Part shown: piece after piece, positions 51,303 to 62,901 of the stretch | Position numbering within the stretch: the first letter of the stretch is position 1 | Layout: every line of letters starts with the position of its first letter | Origin: Hoplostethus atlanticus | Lineage: Eukaryota > Chordata > Actinopteri > Trachichthyiformes > Trachichthyidae | Assembly: GCA_034670405.1 (NCBI GenBank) | Contig: JAXDDX010000035.1 | Location: forward strand, 2,117,001-2,181,000 | Length of the DNA stretch: 64,000 bases | Direction of reading: 5' to 3' | Position numbers and translations under genes: made by a program | The notes under the pieces: model-generated | The model's database searches: none | What the model saw: only the letters and a program-made list of their open reading frames with translations | Told to the model about the DNA's origin: nothing

Positions 51303-51389
51303 TGGTGCTGCTCACGCCGCAATGTTACAGAGGACCAGGAGACAGCCAGCGCCTGGCTGCAGCAGGATGACAGTGAGATGCAGGAATGA
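51303..51389 (+). other. Possible alternative terminal exon of the small predicted gene
   Basis: Acceptor GTGCCTGTCCCTGCAG ends at 51302. The following frame reads WCCSRRNVTEDQETASAWLQ, QDDSEMQE and then TGA, and it joins exon 2 (48742-48834) in phase 0. Codon content looks coding-like. Whether it belongs to that gene or is chance cannot be settled here. Confidence 0.3.
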
Positions 51390-52484
51390 ATTCTGACTTT
51401 AGACAATTGGTTCTCTGTCATGTAACACAATATTCCACCAATGCTGCCAATTTGGCCGCCCTTCTCAAAAAGTGCACGATTAACTTTGATTGGAAGTTTT
51501 CACTCCTTCGAAGGATTCAGCAGAACTAAGAAATGGAGTAGACTGACTATAAATTAAATGATCTTTTTTGTGCATTGTGGCTACAGAGACATTTTGCTAA
51601 TTTGACAAACCTCCGGTTGCTGGCACGCACAGACGTGCTTGAGTTGGCAGGGAAAACATGAATGAAAAACATCTCTACTACAAATCTTAACACCACAAAT
51701 GTGTGGCCAAAGCAAATAACCTCTGTGATACATTCAAGGATTTATTAATAAAATGGACTCTAGTATACTGCCTGATTCTTCTTGCATATGCTGTATGAAA
51801 TGAAAGGCTATGATGAAAAGAAAAAAGTAATTTTATCCTGATCCATATCAAGGTTAGAGAGTTCCGCACAGTAAAATGATTTGCAAAACCATTTGGCATT
51901 TGGGACCGTTTTAAAATGTCACCACAAGTATAATTTTCACATCGTAGAATAATAATATGTCAGATAAAATAATTCACATCAGCATGTTTTACTAAGGATG
52001 TAAACAAGCAAAAGCAGTTAGGCAGATGTGCTCTGCTGCTGGTTAAGAAGGCTGTGACAGGTACTGTAACAGTGGAGGAAAACAATATAATCCCCAAGGT
52101 GTGGTTGGATTGGATGACCCGGCATGTGGAAGCTTACTCTGCAAGAAAGGTGAAAGAGAGGGTCCCGTTCTCCCTTTGCCGCGCCACGCAGTGATTGGCT
52201 CCTGCAGAGTAAATCTCCTATCATAGGGTTACCTATACCGACACTTTCCCACCGACAGAGGAGGGAGCAGGGAGAACAAAGCCAGGTCACTCCCACATTT
52301 AAAATACAGTAAGTTTGTGTGTTTGTGTTTGTCTGCTTGTGTGTGTTTGCTACATGTGTGCATGTGTATGTTTGTGTGTCGGTACCTCTGCTATCTCTGG
52401 TTTCGTATAGGGTATTAAATTACCCAGTAGGAGCTTTAATAGAGATGAAGACACTCAGATCTCTTGATTGTGAGCCTGGAAAAG
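51390..52484. other. Spacer before the kcna10 leader
   Basis: No gene recognised on either strand. Nothing repeat-like beyond GT-rich sequence at 52315-52380. Confidence 0.5.
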
Positions 52485-52579
52485 GGAGAGGGTGAAGGGA
52501 GGAAAGGGGAGCAGAGTGAAAGCTGCCAGGGAGGGTTGTGACGGCAAAGAAACTTCTGCAGACAGAGCTGGGGACACGG
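52485..52579 (+). other. Possible kcna10 5' untranslated exon
   Basis: GA-rich sequence ends in a donor GGACACGG/GTGAGT (intron from 52580). The next good acceptor downstream, CTTTCCTTTTTTTCTTTTTCAG ending at 53643, opens the kcna10 exon. The 5' limit is arbitrary and no promoter was fixed. Confidence 0.4.
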
Positions 52580-53643
52580 GTGAGTGGTGCGGACTTCTGC
52601 ACATAGATGGATATAACATTTGCACTTTTTAATGGTATCTTGGCATATATTTGTGTGTGCTTTATGTTAGAATCCAACTGTTGTGTCTTTCAGTGTCAGT
52701 TCATTGTGGAATAAGGCTAAATTACTTCTGCTGTAAGGTTTTATCGCAGTATTTGGAAAATAGGAAACTAAAGATATACTTAATTGGAAGTTATTTTGAG
52801 AAACAGTGTCACTAAAATCACTAAATTGCAAGGTTGTGGACCTAAATAGAATAATCTATACACTCGCGCAGCACCTTCCTGTGCTCTGCATCTTTAAGTA
52901 TTCTTTCTCTTGTACTCCATAACCCCTCTCACTGACATGGCATAATCAATAGATTTATTTTTTGCAGTATCTGACCACTACATCCTTGCATAAGATGATA
53001 AAACAAACACAAAATCAATTGTATATCCTGGACAGTAATGTTACCTGCTATTGCCTGTAATGCAAGTTGAAACACAGCCGGGGGATTCTCGCTGAGCGTG
53101 GAGGGCACTTGGTGTCAAGTGGACACCGAGGTTGCAGCTTAAGCAGGATACCGTTACCTGTCCATACCAGACAAACGGCATGATAAATGACCACTTAGAT
53201 GTCGGGTGTGACATGATGTTGATATATTACCCCACATTGGGTTCAGTGTTTGATAGCCACAAATTTGGTTAACTAGTCAATAGATAGAAGTTGACATTCA
53301 AACACTAAAATAATGAAAAAAATAGATGTGTCATATTTTGAGTAATTTTTTTGGTGAAATGAAAGGAGGATGATAATGATAGAATAAAACATATTTGATG
53401 TTGTAGTGCATGATGTGCTGTAATGCCATATATGCACCATGTAAGCATTTTCAGAGCTGAACTTGCCGGGTTTGTATTTTCATTCAGGTCATGGGTGAGA
53501 ATTGGAAAAAGAGTCCGAACAAGCATAGTATCAGATGACAAGGTCTCTGCTGATGCAAACAGTAAAGTTCTCTTAACCAACAAAACAATGGGTACCCGTC
53601 ATTTAGCGAAATATAACACAACTTTCCTTTTTTTCTTTTTCAG

Positions 53644-53819
53644 ATGAAACAAAAGCAATCTGAAATCTTCCCTAGTTAGAGTACATCTGCCTGAATGATA
53701 ACCAGGAGGAAGGAGGCCCTGCCGGGATCTTCAACGTGGCACTGGTTGTGGTGTCCTGTCTGTCTCCATCGCCTGAACCAGACTGACAGAGAGAGTTGTG
53801 GCCAGCACCAGGAGAGGTG
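53644..53819 (+). promoter_or_regulatory. kcna10 leader with two upstream ORFs
   Basis: Immediately after the acceptor an ATG opens an 11-codon uORF (53644-53679). A second ATG at 53695 opens a 41-codon uORF whose TGA (53818-53820) overlaps the kcna10 ATG as TGATG. The second uATG has a weak context (T at -3), and the main ATG a good one (G at -3 and +4). Such a layout can limit translation and allow re-initiation. The effect is inference. Confidence 0.5.
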
Positions 53820-55502
53820 ATGGAGGTGCCGCTTGTTCATTTTGAGAACATAGAAGATGTCGGCATCAACATGGGTGACCCCAGTGACTCTGGGTACCCG
53901 ACCTCGCCCACCTCAGAGGCCCCCAATCAGAACCTAGTGACACCTCCACACCAGTCACCACGCAGGCGTAGAAGTGGGCACCAGAGTGGTCAGGAGGGGT
54001 TTTCACCCTCTAGTCCCCCCACACTGACTACTAAAGGGAATTCCAGCAGTGGCAGTCTGATCTCCAATCTAAAACTCCTGATCAACAGTGAGTCGGCCAC
54101 TGACAGCGTCTTCAGTAAGATGGCTAAGGATTGCTGTGAGAACGATGATATGTTTGAAAAGCAATGCCTGGAAGAAAAAGATCCGAAAGTTGTCATCAAT
54201 ATTTCAGGCCTGATGTTTGAGACGCAGCACAGCACCCTAAATCAGTTTCCACAGACCCTGCTTGGTGACCCCATGAAAAGGATAAGTTACTTTGACCCAA
54301 TGAAAAACGAGTACTTTTTTGACCGAAACCGTCCATCTTTTGATGGTATACTATACTTCTACCAGTCAGGGGGGAAACTCCGCAGACCAGCCAATGTACC
54401 CTTAGATATTTTTGCTAATGAAATTGTTTTCTATGAGTTAGGGCAAGATGCAATGGAGCAGTTTCGTGAAGATGAAGGGTTTATCAAAGAGCCAGAGGTC
54501 CTTTTGCCCACCAACGAACTCCATCGACAATTCTGGCTCCTGTTTGAATACCCAGAGAGTTCCAGTGCAGCGAGAACAGTAGCTTTGGTTTCTGTGTTTG
54601 TCATTGTCATTTCCATCTTCATCTTTTGCCTGGAAACCCTGCCAGAGTTCAGGGATGACGGTGACATTTTCCCAAGTGTAACCCAACTCATCAACGGAAC
54701 AAAAGGCAGTTCTGTTCCTCGTCCTACCCCCAAAGACCTGGTGGCATATTTCACAGACCCTTTTTTCATTGTGGAAACTATTTGCATCGTTTGGTTCTGC
54801 TTTGAACTCGGTGTCCGCTTTATGGTCTGCCCCAGCAAGAGTGACTTTTTCAATAACATCATGAATGTCATTGACATTGTGTCTATAATTCCCTATTTTG
54901 TAACCCTGGGAACAGAGCTGGCTACTACCCCTGATGAAGATGTTAACTCTAGTCAGAACATGTCCCTGGCAATCTTGCGAATCATCCGTCTAGTGCGGGT
55001 TTTCAGAATTTTCAAGCTCTCCCGACACTCTAAGGGGCTTCAGATCTTGGGACAGACCCTGAAAGCCAGTATGAGGGAACTTGGGCTGCTCATCTTCTTC
55101 CTTTTTATAGGAGTTATATTATTCTCCAGTGCCATCTACTTTGCAGAAGTGGACGAGCCCCAGACGCAGTTTGTTAGTATCCCTGATGGTTTCTGGTGGG
55201 CCGTGGTGACAATGACCACTGTGGGATACGGGGACATGTGCCCCATCACCATTGGGGGCAAAATGGTTGGCACTCTCTGTGCCATCTCCGGTGTCCTGAC
55301 CATTGCCTTGCCGGTCCCTGTAATTGTCTCCAACTTCAACTATTTCTACCACCGTGAGACTGAGCAAGAGGAAAAACATGTGATGGATGCAGCAGCAGAG
55401 GCTGCCCAGAAAACAACTGCAGCTGCAGATAAGTATGAGAGCACACCCTCACTAAGCAAAAGTAATGGTACCTGGCAGAATGAAAAAAATGACATGCATT
55501 GA
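53820..55502 (+). CDS. kcna10: Voltage-gated potassium channel Kv1.8
   Basis: Shaker-related K+ channel alpha subunit; in mammals found in inner-ear hair cells, kidney and vessels, and reported to respond to cyclic nucleotides. The start [10 protein letters not shown] matches the internal MEVALVNFDN of human KCNA10. The frame is open 24 bases further back but begins with TTG, so the ATG at 53820 is chosen, giving 560 residues against 511 in human. The extra length is a Ser/Pro-rich amino tail (about 20-120). T1 is 123-215, S1 255-275, S2 313-335, S3 346-364, S4 383-403, S5 421-442, filter TVGYGD 467-472 followed by MCP as in human KCNA10, S6 with PVP at 498-500. NGT at 292 is a glycosylation site in the S1-S2 loop. 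The carboxy end lacks the TDV PDZ ligand of the two neighbours. No intron interrupts the coding region. Confidence 0.96.
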   Translation: MEVPLVHFENIEDVGINMGDPSDSGYPTSPTSEAPNQNLVTPPHQSPRRRRSGHQSGQEGFSPSSPPTLTTKGNSSSGSLISNLKLLINSESATDSVFSKMAKDCCENDDMFEKQCLEEKDPKVVINISGLMFETQHSTLNQFPQTLLGDPMKRISYFDPMKNEYFFDRNRPSFDGILYFYQSGGKLRRPANVPLDIFANEIVFYELGQDAMEQFREDEGFIKEPEVLLPTNELHRQFWLLFEYPESSSAARTVALVSVFVIVISIFIFCLETLPEFRDDGDIFPSVTQLINGTKGSSVPRPTPKDLVAYFTDPFFIVETICIVWFCFELGVRFMVCPSKSDFFNNIMNVIDIVSIIPYFVTLGTELATTPDEDVNSSQNMSLAILRIIRLVRVFRIFKLSRHSKGLQILGQTLKASMRELGLLIFFLFIGVILFSSAIYFAEVDEPQTQFVSIPDGFWWAVVTMTTVGYGDMCPITIGGKMVGTLCAISGVLTIALPVPVIVSNFNYFYHRETEQEEKHVMDAAAEAAQKTTAAADKYESTPSLSKSNGTWQNEKNDMH

Positions 55503-56780
55503 CAAACTAAATAATTTGTATGAAGAAAATGGACAAATCAAACATTATCCAACAATGGGATGCACTGAGTGATATCAGTTTATCTTTGTTTCTCACTATT
55601 TTGTACTCCAAACATGGCAGCATTTGTGTGTATAACGACAGTATTAATAGACGTTAAGAAGTATTCGTGAGACAACCTTTGCACAAGTTGTCTGATCTGC
55701 ATGTGGATGTGTCAAAGTGCAATTAACACAACTCAGCAAATATTATGTCAGTTACCTGTATGACAAGAATATGTGTACTGAAAGGTGTCATTACATCACC
55801 TTTTATCCAGTGCAATAATATCTGAAACAAAGAGTGATGGCTCATTTGTCTACAGGCAGACAACATTGTTCCTGTGGTCTATATAAGAGTATCTTTAGCC
55901 TGAGAAGAAAACAGATTGGAAGCTGTTTTGATAGTCATAGCATTCAAACAGGAAGTATATTCTGAGCTCATGTTACATCACAGTTTCAAATTAATCTCTC
56001 CTTGGTTAACTTGGGAAAATCTAGATAGAGCATGGTGTGATTTTCAAGGGCAGGCGAATGTGTCCGGGGTCAAGCAAGAGGACATCAGCACATGCATTGT
56101 GTTATCAGCAAATCTATAGCAGTGAATGCACAGCCAGTGCTACGCAGCACTTTTCCATATGATACAGCGTAATAATATCTGTGTGATGAATAGTTGGCAC
56201 ATTAGTAGGTCTGCTATTAATCTTGCATGTAGGCTACAAATTATAAATCAAATCACAAAACCACATACACAGCATAACTTGCTATATAGTACATGCAGTA
56301 GTTGCATACTGCAGTTTCAGTTCATAAAATCACAAATTGTGTGTTTCCATCCACATTGTTTTGTTTTAATTATTAGGCATTTTGATTATTAAGTACTTTG
56401 ATGCACCAGATTATATAGATTTCACTAAATATGCAATAATCCTTTATTAATCTGTGAATATACCCTTTAAAACCATATCGATTTATTGCACTGAAAGTCT
56501 TTTTCACAATCTCTTAGGCACTTTCTGGGCTTTACAACACCAACTGTTGGCAGGGAATAGATATTTATTAGACTGTATAGCAATATGAGACAAGCTAGAT
56601 ATTTGTGGTCTGACTGAAACAACTGAAGAAGAGGAAAGGGAAAAGGCAAAACCAACTTTGTACTCTTATAACTGAGAGTTTATCCATTACCTTTGTTTTC
56701 TCATGTGTGTTGCATGGCATAGTGTGCCGAAACAAGATATAACTTGTATTATCAATAAATTAAAGTTTGACATATTTACT
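55503..56780 (+). other. Probable kcna10 3' untranslated region
   Basis: Non-coding AT-rich sequence follows the stop; AATAAA at 56754-56759 is the clearest polyadenylation signal. No repeats recognised. Confidence 0.4.
56754..56759 (+). terminator. Candidate polyadenylation signal of kcna10
   Basis: AATAAA followed by TTAAAG, 1.25 kb after the stop. Use is not proven. Confidence 0.35.
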
Positions 56781-57700
56781 ATAGCAGTTATCATTGTATT
56801 CCATGTGATAGAGACAGCCAATATTTAATTTTGATTTGTACAATGCTGCAGTAAAGACAACACATGACGATACCAGGCATTGGTCAGGAACATATGAACT
56901 GGTACCATATATGCATGCCACATTTCAACCTTGAAAGTGTACAGTAGGCTATATGAGTGTATTACACATTTAAACACAACCTGTATAGGAACAGCAATGG
57001 ATGTAGTTGTAACTCAATCAATGCCTTTTCTCATAACCCTACAATATGCAACGGTGATAATGTGCGGGTGAACAAACCAAAACAAACATGTAAACAAATG
57101 TATTTTCCCTCCGTGGAGACAGCAATACCTGTAATCAATGAAATAAGATGCAATAAGTGCAATGGTGACATCAGTTAGTCACTTGGGTATCCAGCACTTA
57201 CTAATTGTTATCCAAGCACTTGCTATATAAGGACTGTTACTGTATGTGTCAACAGTATACAGTGTTGTAATTTGCTGTATTTTATTTATCCTGTAAAGAG
57301 TGCCTTTCATTAAACGCGTATCCTAACTGTGTGATGTTTCCCTCCTCGAGTCTGTACGCGACTGCTGTCACATTGTCAATACAGGACAGACCATAATCCT
57401 GACCAGAACGGGATACTTGAAATGAAAATTGAGATTCCTTGATTTAGCTTGTCTCACATCTGATGCTTTCACTTTTGAGACAACATTACATCAACCAAAT
57501 TTTTCCTTGAAAACAAATATGAGACTTTTTCAAACAGGTATTTTTCCCCAGTTACAACATTAATAGGGAAGAAAGGAGGTGGAAGTGGTGGAAGTGTCAG
57601 CGCATGGGCTGAATACTCGTTATCACCCTATGTTAGCTGTTATTAATACCTTTCTACTGCTGGTTCTCTGCACTGATGTGATGATGGCATCCCTCTCCTC

Positions 57701-57748
57701 TTCTCATCTCCTCTCTCTCTCTCTTTCTCTCTCCCTCTCTCTGTCCCT
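57701..57748. repeat. CT-rich simple repeat
   Basis: CT dinucleotides with TTT and CCC interruptions. Confidence 0.9.
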
Positions 57749-59811
57749 TTCAGAGACTTTCCAAAAAAAAAAATGCTCCCCGGTGAGTCCTGCCTGAGAA
57801 TGTGTCATTTCACAGGAGAAGAGAGATGGGGTTCTTTTTATATCTGGTGCCGTAGTGTGTACGGCAGACTGGAAGAGCAGACATTGTTGCTGCGTGTTCT
57901 GTAACAAGCCTGTTAGCTAATGATAAAGTGAGTAGGGTAGAGAGACTGGCTAAAAATAGCTGGGAAGTCTTTTTACTGTCCAGGATATGACGCTGGAGAG
58001 AAATTCCAGTGCTCGGTGTGCTTGACAATACCTTTGACTTGGATAGCTTCAAAAGGAAAAGCACCAAATTAAACATGTGGACTAAATGAATCATTTATAG
58101 GATTATCTATCTTGGCCTCTTTGGCAGGGGTGTGTGGTTGTGCCAGCAGCTGTGGGCGGAGAGAAGAGGCAGGGGCTCAGCGAGGGGAGGTAGACGCACC
58201 TGCGAGTGGTTTGGCTGTTTGTACCGCAATTAACGTCTGCTTAAATCCCTCACTGTGAAGCTGGGTCCGGGAAGGAGATACACGAGAGGCGGCGGCCACG
58301 TTGCCGAGAGAGCAGCTGAAAAGGCCTCGTTTTTTTGTTTGTGTGCTGGCCTATGGGCCCTGATTTTCCGAATCAAGTAAAGCCTCTATCTTTCACAACC
58401 TGTGTCCGTTCCATCCATCCGTTCCCCATATCGGGACAGGACACCTGCCACAGCCTCCAAAGCTTAACGTTGCGTGTGTCACTTGATGTGTTACTGTCCC
58501 ATACAGTCACATCAAGAACACAAAATGTATGTGTCAATATGTTGGAACGCTGGGCTTACGTTTGATCCAAGCGCATTTCTGTACGTGTTTTGCTTTGTAA
58601 TTTTAGATTTTGTGAGCTTTCCCTCTTTACTGCTATTTCAGGTCTGGCTCGTTAAATTGATTCGGCCATTCTCACAGGGAAACACACCGGCCGTGTCATT
58701 CGGCCAGTCTGTTCAGCGGCCTTTTACCCTTGTCACTAGTTAGCGGTCAGGTAAAGAGTCTTCCCTTCTGCCCCTGCTGATCACTGATTGTGTAGCGATA
58801 TCCCAAACATGAGGCCTGATAGTATTTTGCCCTTTATCAGACAGGTGGCTCTTGCAAGGTCAAACCCAATGTGAGGCTGTCATTTATAATTCATTGGGTG
58901 TTCCATGAAGAGATCAAATCCATCCTGCCTTTGATAAGGATTCAACCAAAGAAATCCATTCTAACAGCAGATGGTCTAATCGCTATGACACAGCAAACTA
59001 TACTCCAACCCTTAATGGATCTAAAAATATCAGCGTTGCAAGACTCCATTTTTCCTCTTACTCTCCAACTAAGTGACAAAACGTGTCCCAATCTTTTAAG
59101 AGAGCCAATAGATGGGTCTCACACCAAAGTTCAGACAGCGAGTCTCATATCAGTAGATTGGGTTACTGTTTTGTCAGCAGACACGCTATAAGCAAATTTC
59201 AGAGCTGCACAGACAGCAGCTTGTGTACTGTAATTCATGCCCTCTAGAGGGCAAAGTCTCTTGGCCTCTTGTGCGGTTTGTTTGTATTAAATCCCTCCAG
59301 AGTCTCCTGTTTCTTCCAGCTACTGTATTCCCCTCTGAAACTAGCACAGAGACGCTAGATCACCTTTACTATGACCTTGCCATTGTCTTTGACCAAGTGA
59401 AAACACAGTATTGGTACAGAGCCCAGGGCTTCTACTACTTGACAAAGCAATCCTTACGGATTTGATTCTGATTCAAATTCAACAAACGTCCTCACCTACA
59501 TTATTACTTGGGTCATTGCTTCTGTGGCCTGACTTTGCTGACCAGGAAAATTGTGACAAGGGTTTTGCATCACCTCTTACAGCATCTTTATTGATTGCAG
59601 GCCTAATATGATGAAATCACAAAAAGCAAAATATTTTCAAAAAGGGCACACCATAACAAATGAGCGGCAAGTATCTCTTGGCATGTTCTTGGCACAAGTT
59701 AAACCAAGCGTGCTTGATATTCCATCTGCTCTCTCAGCACTGGAGGGAATGAAGGACAGGTGGACACACCCTGCTTCTTGGTGGGGGTGAAACAGGCTTA
59801 GACATCCTGAC

Positions 59812-59845
59812 ATAGTGTGACACAGTGTGACACAGTGTGACACAT
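59812..59845. repeat. 10-bp tandem repeat
   Basis: Three to four copies of AGTGTGACAC in a row, the outer ones imperfect. Confidence 0.9.
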
Positions 59846-62208
59846 TGTGGTACCTTCATAACATTTACTACAATAGTGCTGGAAATGTATGATGTCATTC
59901 AGATATCCTATATGTTTGTTAACAAACTGTCAAGGAAATGCATTGTACTTCCTCATGTTGACAGCTAGCTTTTTTCCATAACGAAGACTGGACCAATAGG
60001 AAACAGTCTATCCAAATACAACTGTGGAAAATCTGACTACATATTGTCAAAATCCCAAGTTTTAAATATGTATTAGTGCATGTCATGAAGTTACCAGACT
60101 CCCAAATGGCAAGCTCAAGAATGATCTTTCTCCAGATGTTAACTTATATTATGGCTGTGATAACAAGTGTTATAGATATTGCCTGGAAAACACAACCAAG
60201 TTAACCATCAACAGTCTTTTTTCTTTTGCTTTCCTTTTGTTGACGTCACAGGGAAACTTCAGTGATCCTGATTGAGAAATCATTGCAGCCAGATTTAGTT
60301 ACTGCAAATTCAGAGTATCTTGAGAGGTTTATGATAACCAGTCCGCAATACAATCAAATAGCCTATTATAGTTAATACCATATTCCATTAATACATTATT
60401 TATGTTATATACGCAGTGTGCACTAATACATATTTAAATTTTGGATTTTGACATTTTAACCTCCAATTTCCATCTGATTATGCTTCTTTATCTCAGTTTT
60501 ATTCTAGCAGTGATGCTAATTGCAATCTATCATTTTCAAGATGGAAAAATGCAGTGTCTGTATTTATCATGTGACCTCGAGTGCAGTCACACAGGGATCC
60601 AGAGTCCCCAGAAGGTAGGTAATGATTCAAGGAGATAAAGATTTATGACAGGTAACTGCACGGTGACTGCTGCACTGCGGTGCGCCAGCCCTGGAGGTCA
60701 GACCTTGTGGGACGAAACGTGAGTCTTACATTTGTCCTGCTTAACGCCCATGAAAAATGAAGCAGGTGACTTGAAGATCGGATAGTAGCTCAGAGAGAAG
60801 ACCCCGGGCTGCTCTTCACATCTGGGACACACACAAATCTTCACAAGGCCTGGATGTAGAAGTTGTAGTTATTGAGCAAAAGAAAACTGGTCATCCAATT
60901 GCAGTGCTACGGAAAAATAAATGTAATTACATAGATAATTACCACGATTCCTATGACAACTCCTATGTACATAAAGTCCACATCAGTGCAAGGCATCCCT
61001 GCCAAATTGGAGAAAAATCAACCCACTGTTGGGCTGATCAACTGGATTGCTGTTGTGCTCTATGAAAACAGATCAACAGATTCAACATATAAATTAAGAA
61101 AATGTATTAAATTCCTGAATTGTAAAACCCTGCAGGGAATTCAAGTAAAATATGACTGACAACTTATGGGCACAGCATTTAACTTGTTTACCACTACACT
61201 TCTACTTGCGTGATCACAGCATCATCAGCACGACAGGCACAACTTGTTTCACAATGTTTAGTGTGACACCTAGTGGCATTACTTTGCTACTACACATTGT
61301 AAACACGTTATTATCACTCATTTGTTGACTCCTGAGCAAGGTTTTATAACAGACTCACTCTCACGCAATGGAACATATGAGTAAACATGTTTGGGCCCTG
61401 TCTACTTTCGTCTTTGGCCATTATGAACATATTATCCTTGCTTTCAGTGCTCAGACGGATCAGAAACCAATGTGGGGTCAATGAAGTCGAAAAAAGCCCA
61501 ATTATGTGATATTCACAATCTATTATCTGTCTGAATGTCTGAATGAATGATTGTGGAATGTGCATCAGTCACTTTTGTACTGGGATTTAATGAGGAAACC
61601 TCTGCATACAGCACAAGGTTGTTAAGGGGGTAAAGTCATTTTTAATCCTGGAATCTCACTAATAATGAAAAAAGGATTAGCAGTACAATGAAGAGATTTG
61701 TGGCCTGCTGGGTTCATCGGAGGGTGATAATCACAACTACTGTCAGGGAGAATAAAGTAGCTGATTTGTGAACTTTACCTACAAGATGAAGCCAGCTGTA
61801 CTACATGCTTGGCAACTACTCAGTAATGTCGCTTTGGGTTACACAGGTTTCCAGTAAAAAAAGACATGGAGTTAGTCATACAATTACACCACAGTATCGT
61901 GATGTTTATCAGTGCAATTACCCTGTTTGTATGACAAAGCCAACGAAGACGGAAATAGTTATATTTATTTTTTCTCTGTCATAAAGACAGCGTTATCGCA
62001 CATTTCCTGGAAACCTCTCACAGCGCTGAAGTCACACTGCTGCTTTTATACTGCGTCGATTACAGAACCTGGGGAAACGCCTGAGGCGAAGTCACGACTT
62101 TAGATGTCACCTCACCAGCATGCAGACATGTTGTAACAAAGGGAAAGGAGTTCACCTCCAAGCTGGAGTCGTTAATGAATTGATTTGGACTATTAATCCC
62201 CAAAGAAA

Positions 62209-62275
62209 TATAATATAATATTACATATATAATATATATAAGAATAATAACTATATATATATATATATAATGTAT
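62209..62275. repeat. AT-rich low-complexity tract
   Basis: TA-rich runs over about 65 bp. Confidence 0.85.
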
Positions 62276-62868
62276 AGTACGTCTAGAGTACTCAACAGTG
62301 AGCTAATAGTAATCTTAGCATCCTTTATGGTATTTTATCCTCTATGGCTTCACTATAATATCCCCTTAGGACATTATATAGGGTTTATGGTTATGATGTG
62401 ATATTTGTATTGTAGGGTGCACAGTGTCGTCGTTGATGACTTGGTTGAATCAAACGTGAAAAACGACTTACTGCAATACAACCACGGGGCACAAGGAGTG
62501 AATACTGTCAGGTGTTATTTTCAAAGAGTCATATTAGGAAGTCCTTCAATATGTTTTACTTCCTGTAAAGTGAAGGCAGTAGCTAGGTTTCCGTGCAGAG
62601 AACAGAGAGCAACGGCGAAACCGTAAACAAGTTGCTTTACCAAGTTGCTGACGCACTCACCTGTACGGGGAGGGCGCTTCCCCGTCTCCCGCCTACTCGT
62701 TCACCTGAAAATTACGATAGGATCAGCGTAAGTAAGAAAGGCGTGCAGCATGTCCAAACAAGGGCGGGGAATGTGACTACAGCTTCAGGACTATGGAGCC
62801 TACCTGTATGAACTAGGCATTTTGCGACCTACTTTAGTGGGAACTACTGCGCGTCCGTCGCTTAGTGG

Positions 62869-62875
62869 TATAAAT
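62869..62875 (+). promoter_or_regulatory. Candidate TATA box of the last gene
   Basis: TATAAAT lies 33 bases ahead of the first ATG (62902), inside a CpG-richer stretch (62640-62900). If used, transcription would begin almost at that ATG, leaving a leader of only a few bases. That favours the second ATG at 63366 as the real start, or shows the box is chance. Confidence 0.35.
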
Positions 62876-62901
62876 CTTTGGGAGGTAAACGGCGCTGTAT
62901 C

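Larger units (their letters stand above)
56781..62580. other. Spacer between kcna10 and the last gene
   Basis: No gene recognised. A CT-rich tract (57701-57748), a GC-richer patch at 58090-58330, a 10-bp tandem at 59812-59845 and AT-rich DNA near 62209 are the main features. A frame with a hydrophobic stretch at 60441-60614 ending in a donor-like GTAGGT was seen but has no other support. Confidence 0.45.

Noticed and set aside
53796-53819. Eight-residue upstream extension of kcna10
   Set aside because: It begins with TTG; the length resembles the human pre-MEV segment but no ATG supports it, so the ATG at 53820 is used.
57754-57782. 29-base micro-exon with acceptor and donor
   Set aside because: Content is mostly an A-run, next to a CT repeat that mimics a pyrimidine tract; most likely chance.
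60441-60614. Hydrophobic frame ending in a donor-like GTAGGT
   Set aside because: No convincing acceptor in phase and no partner exon.
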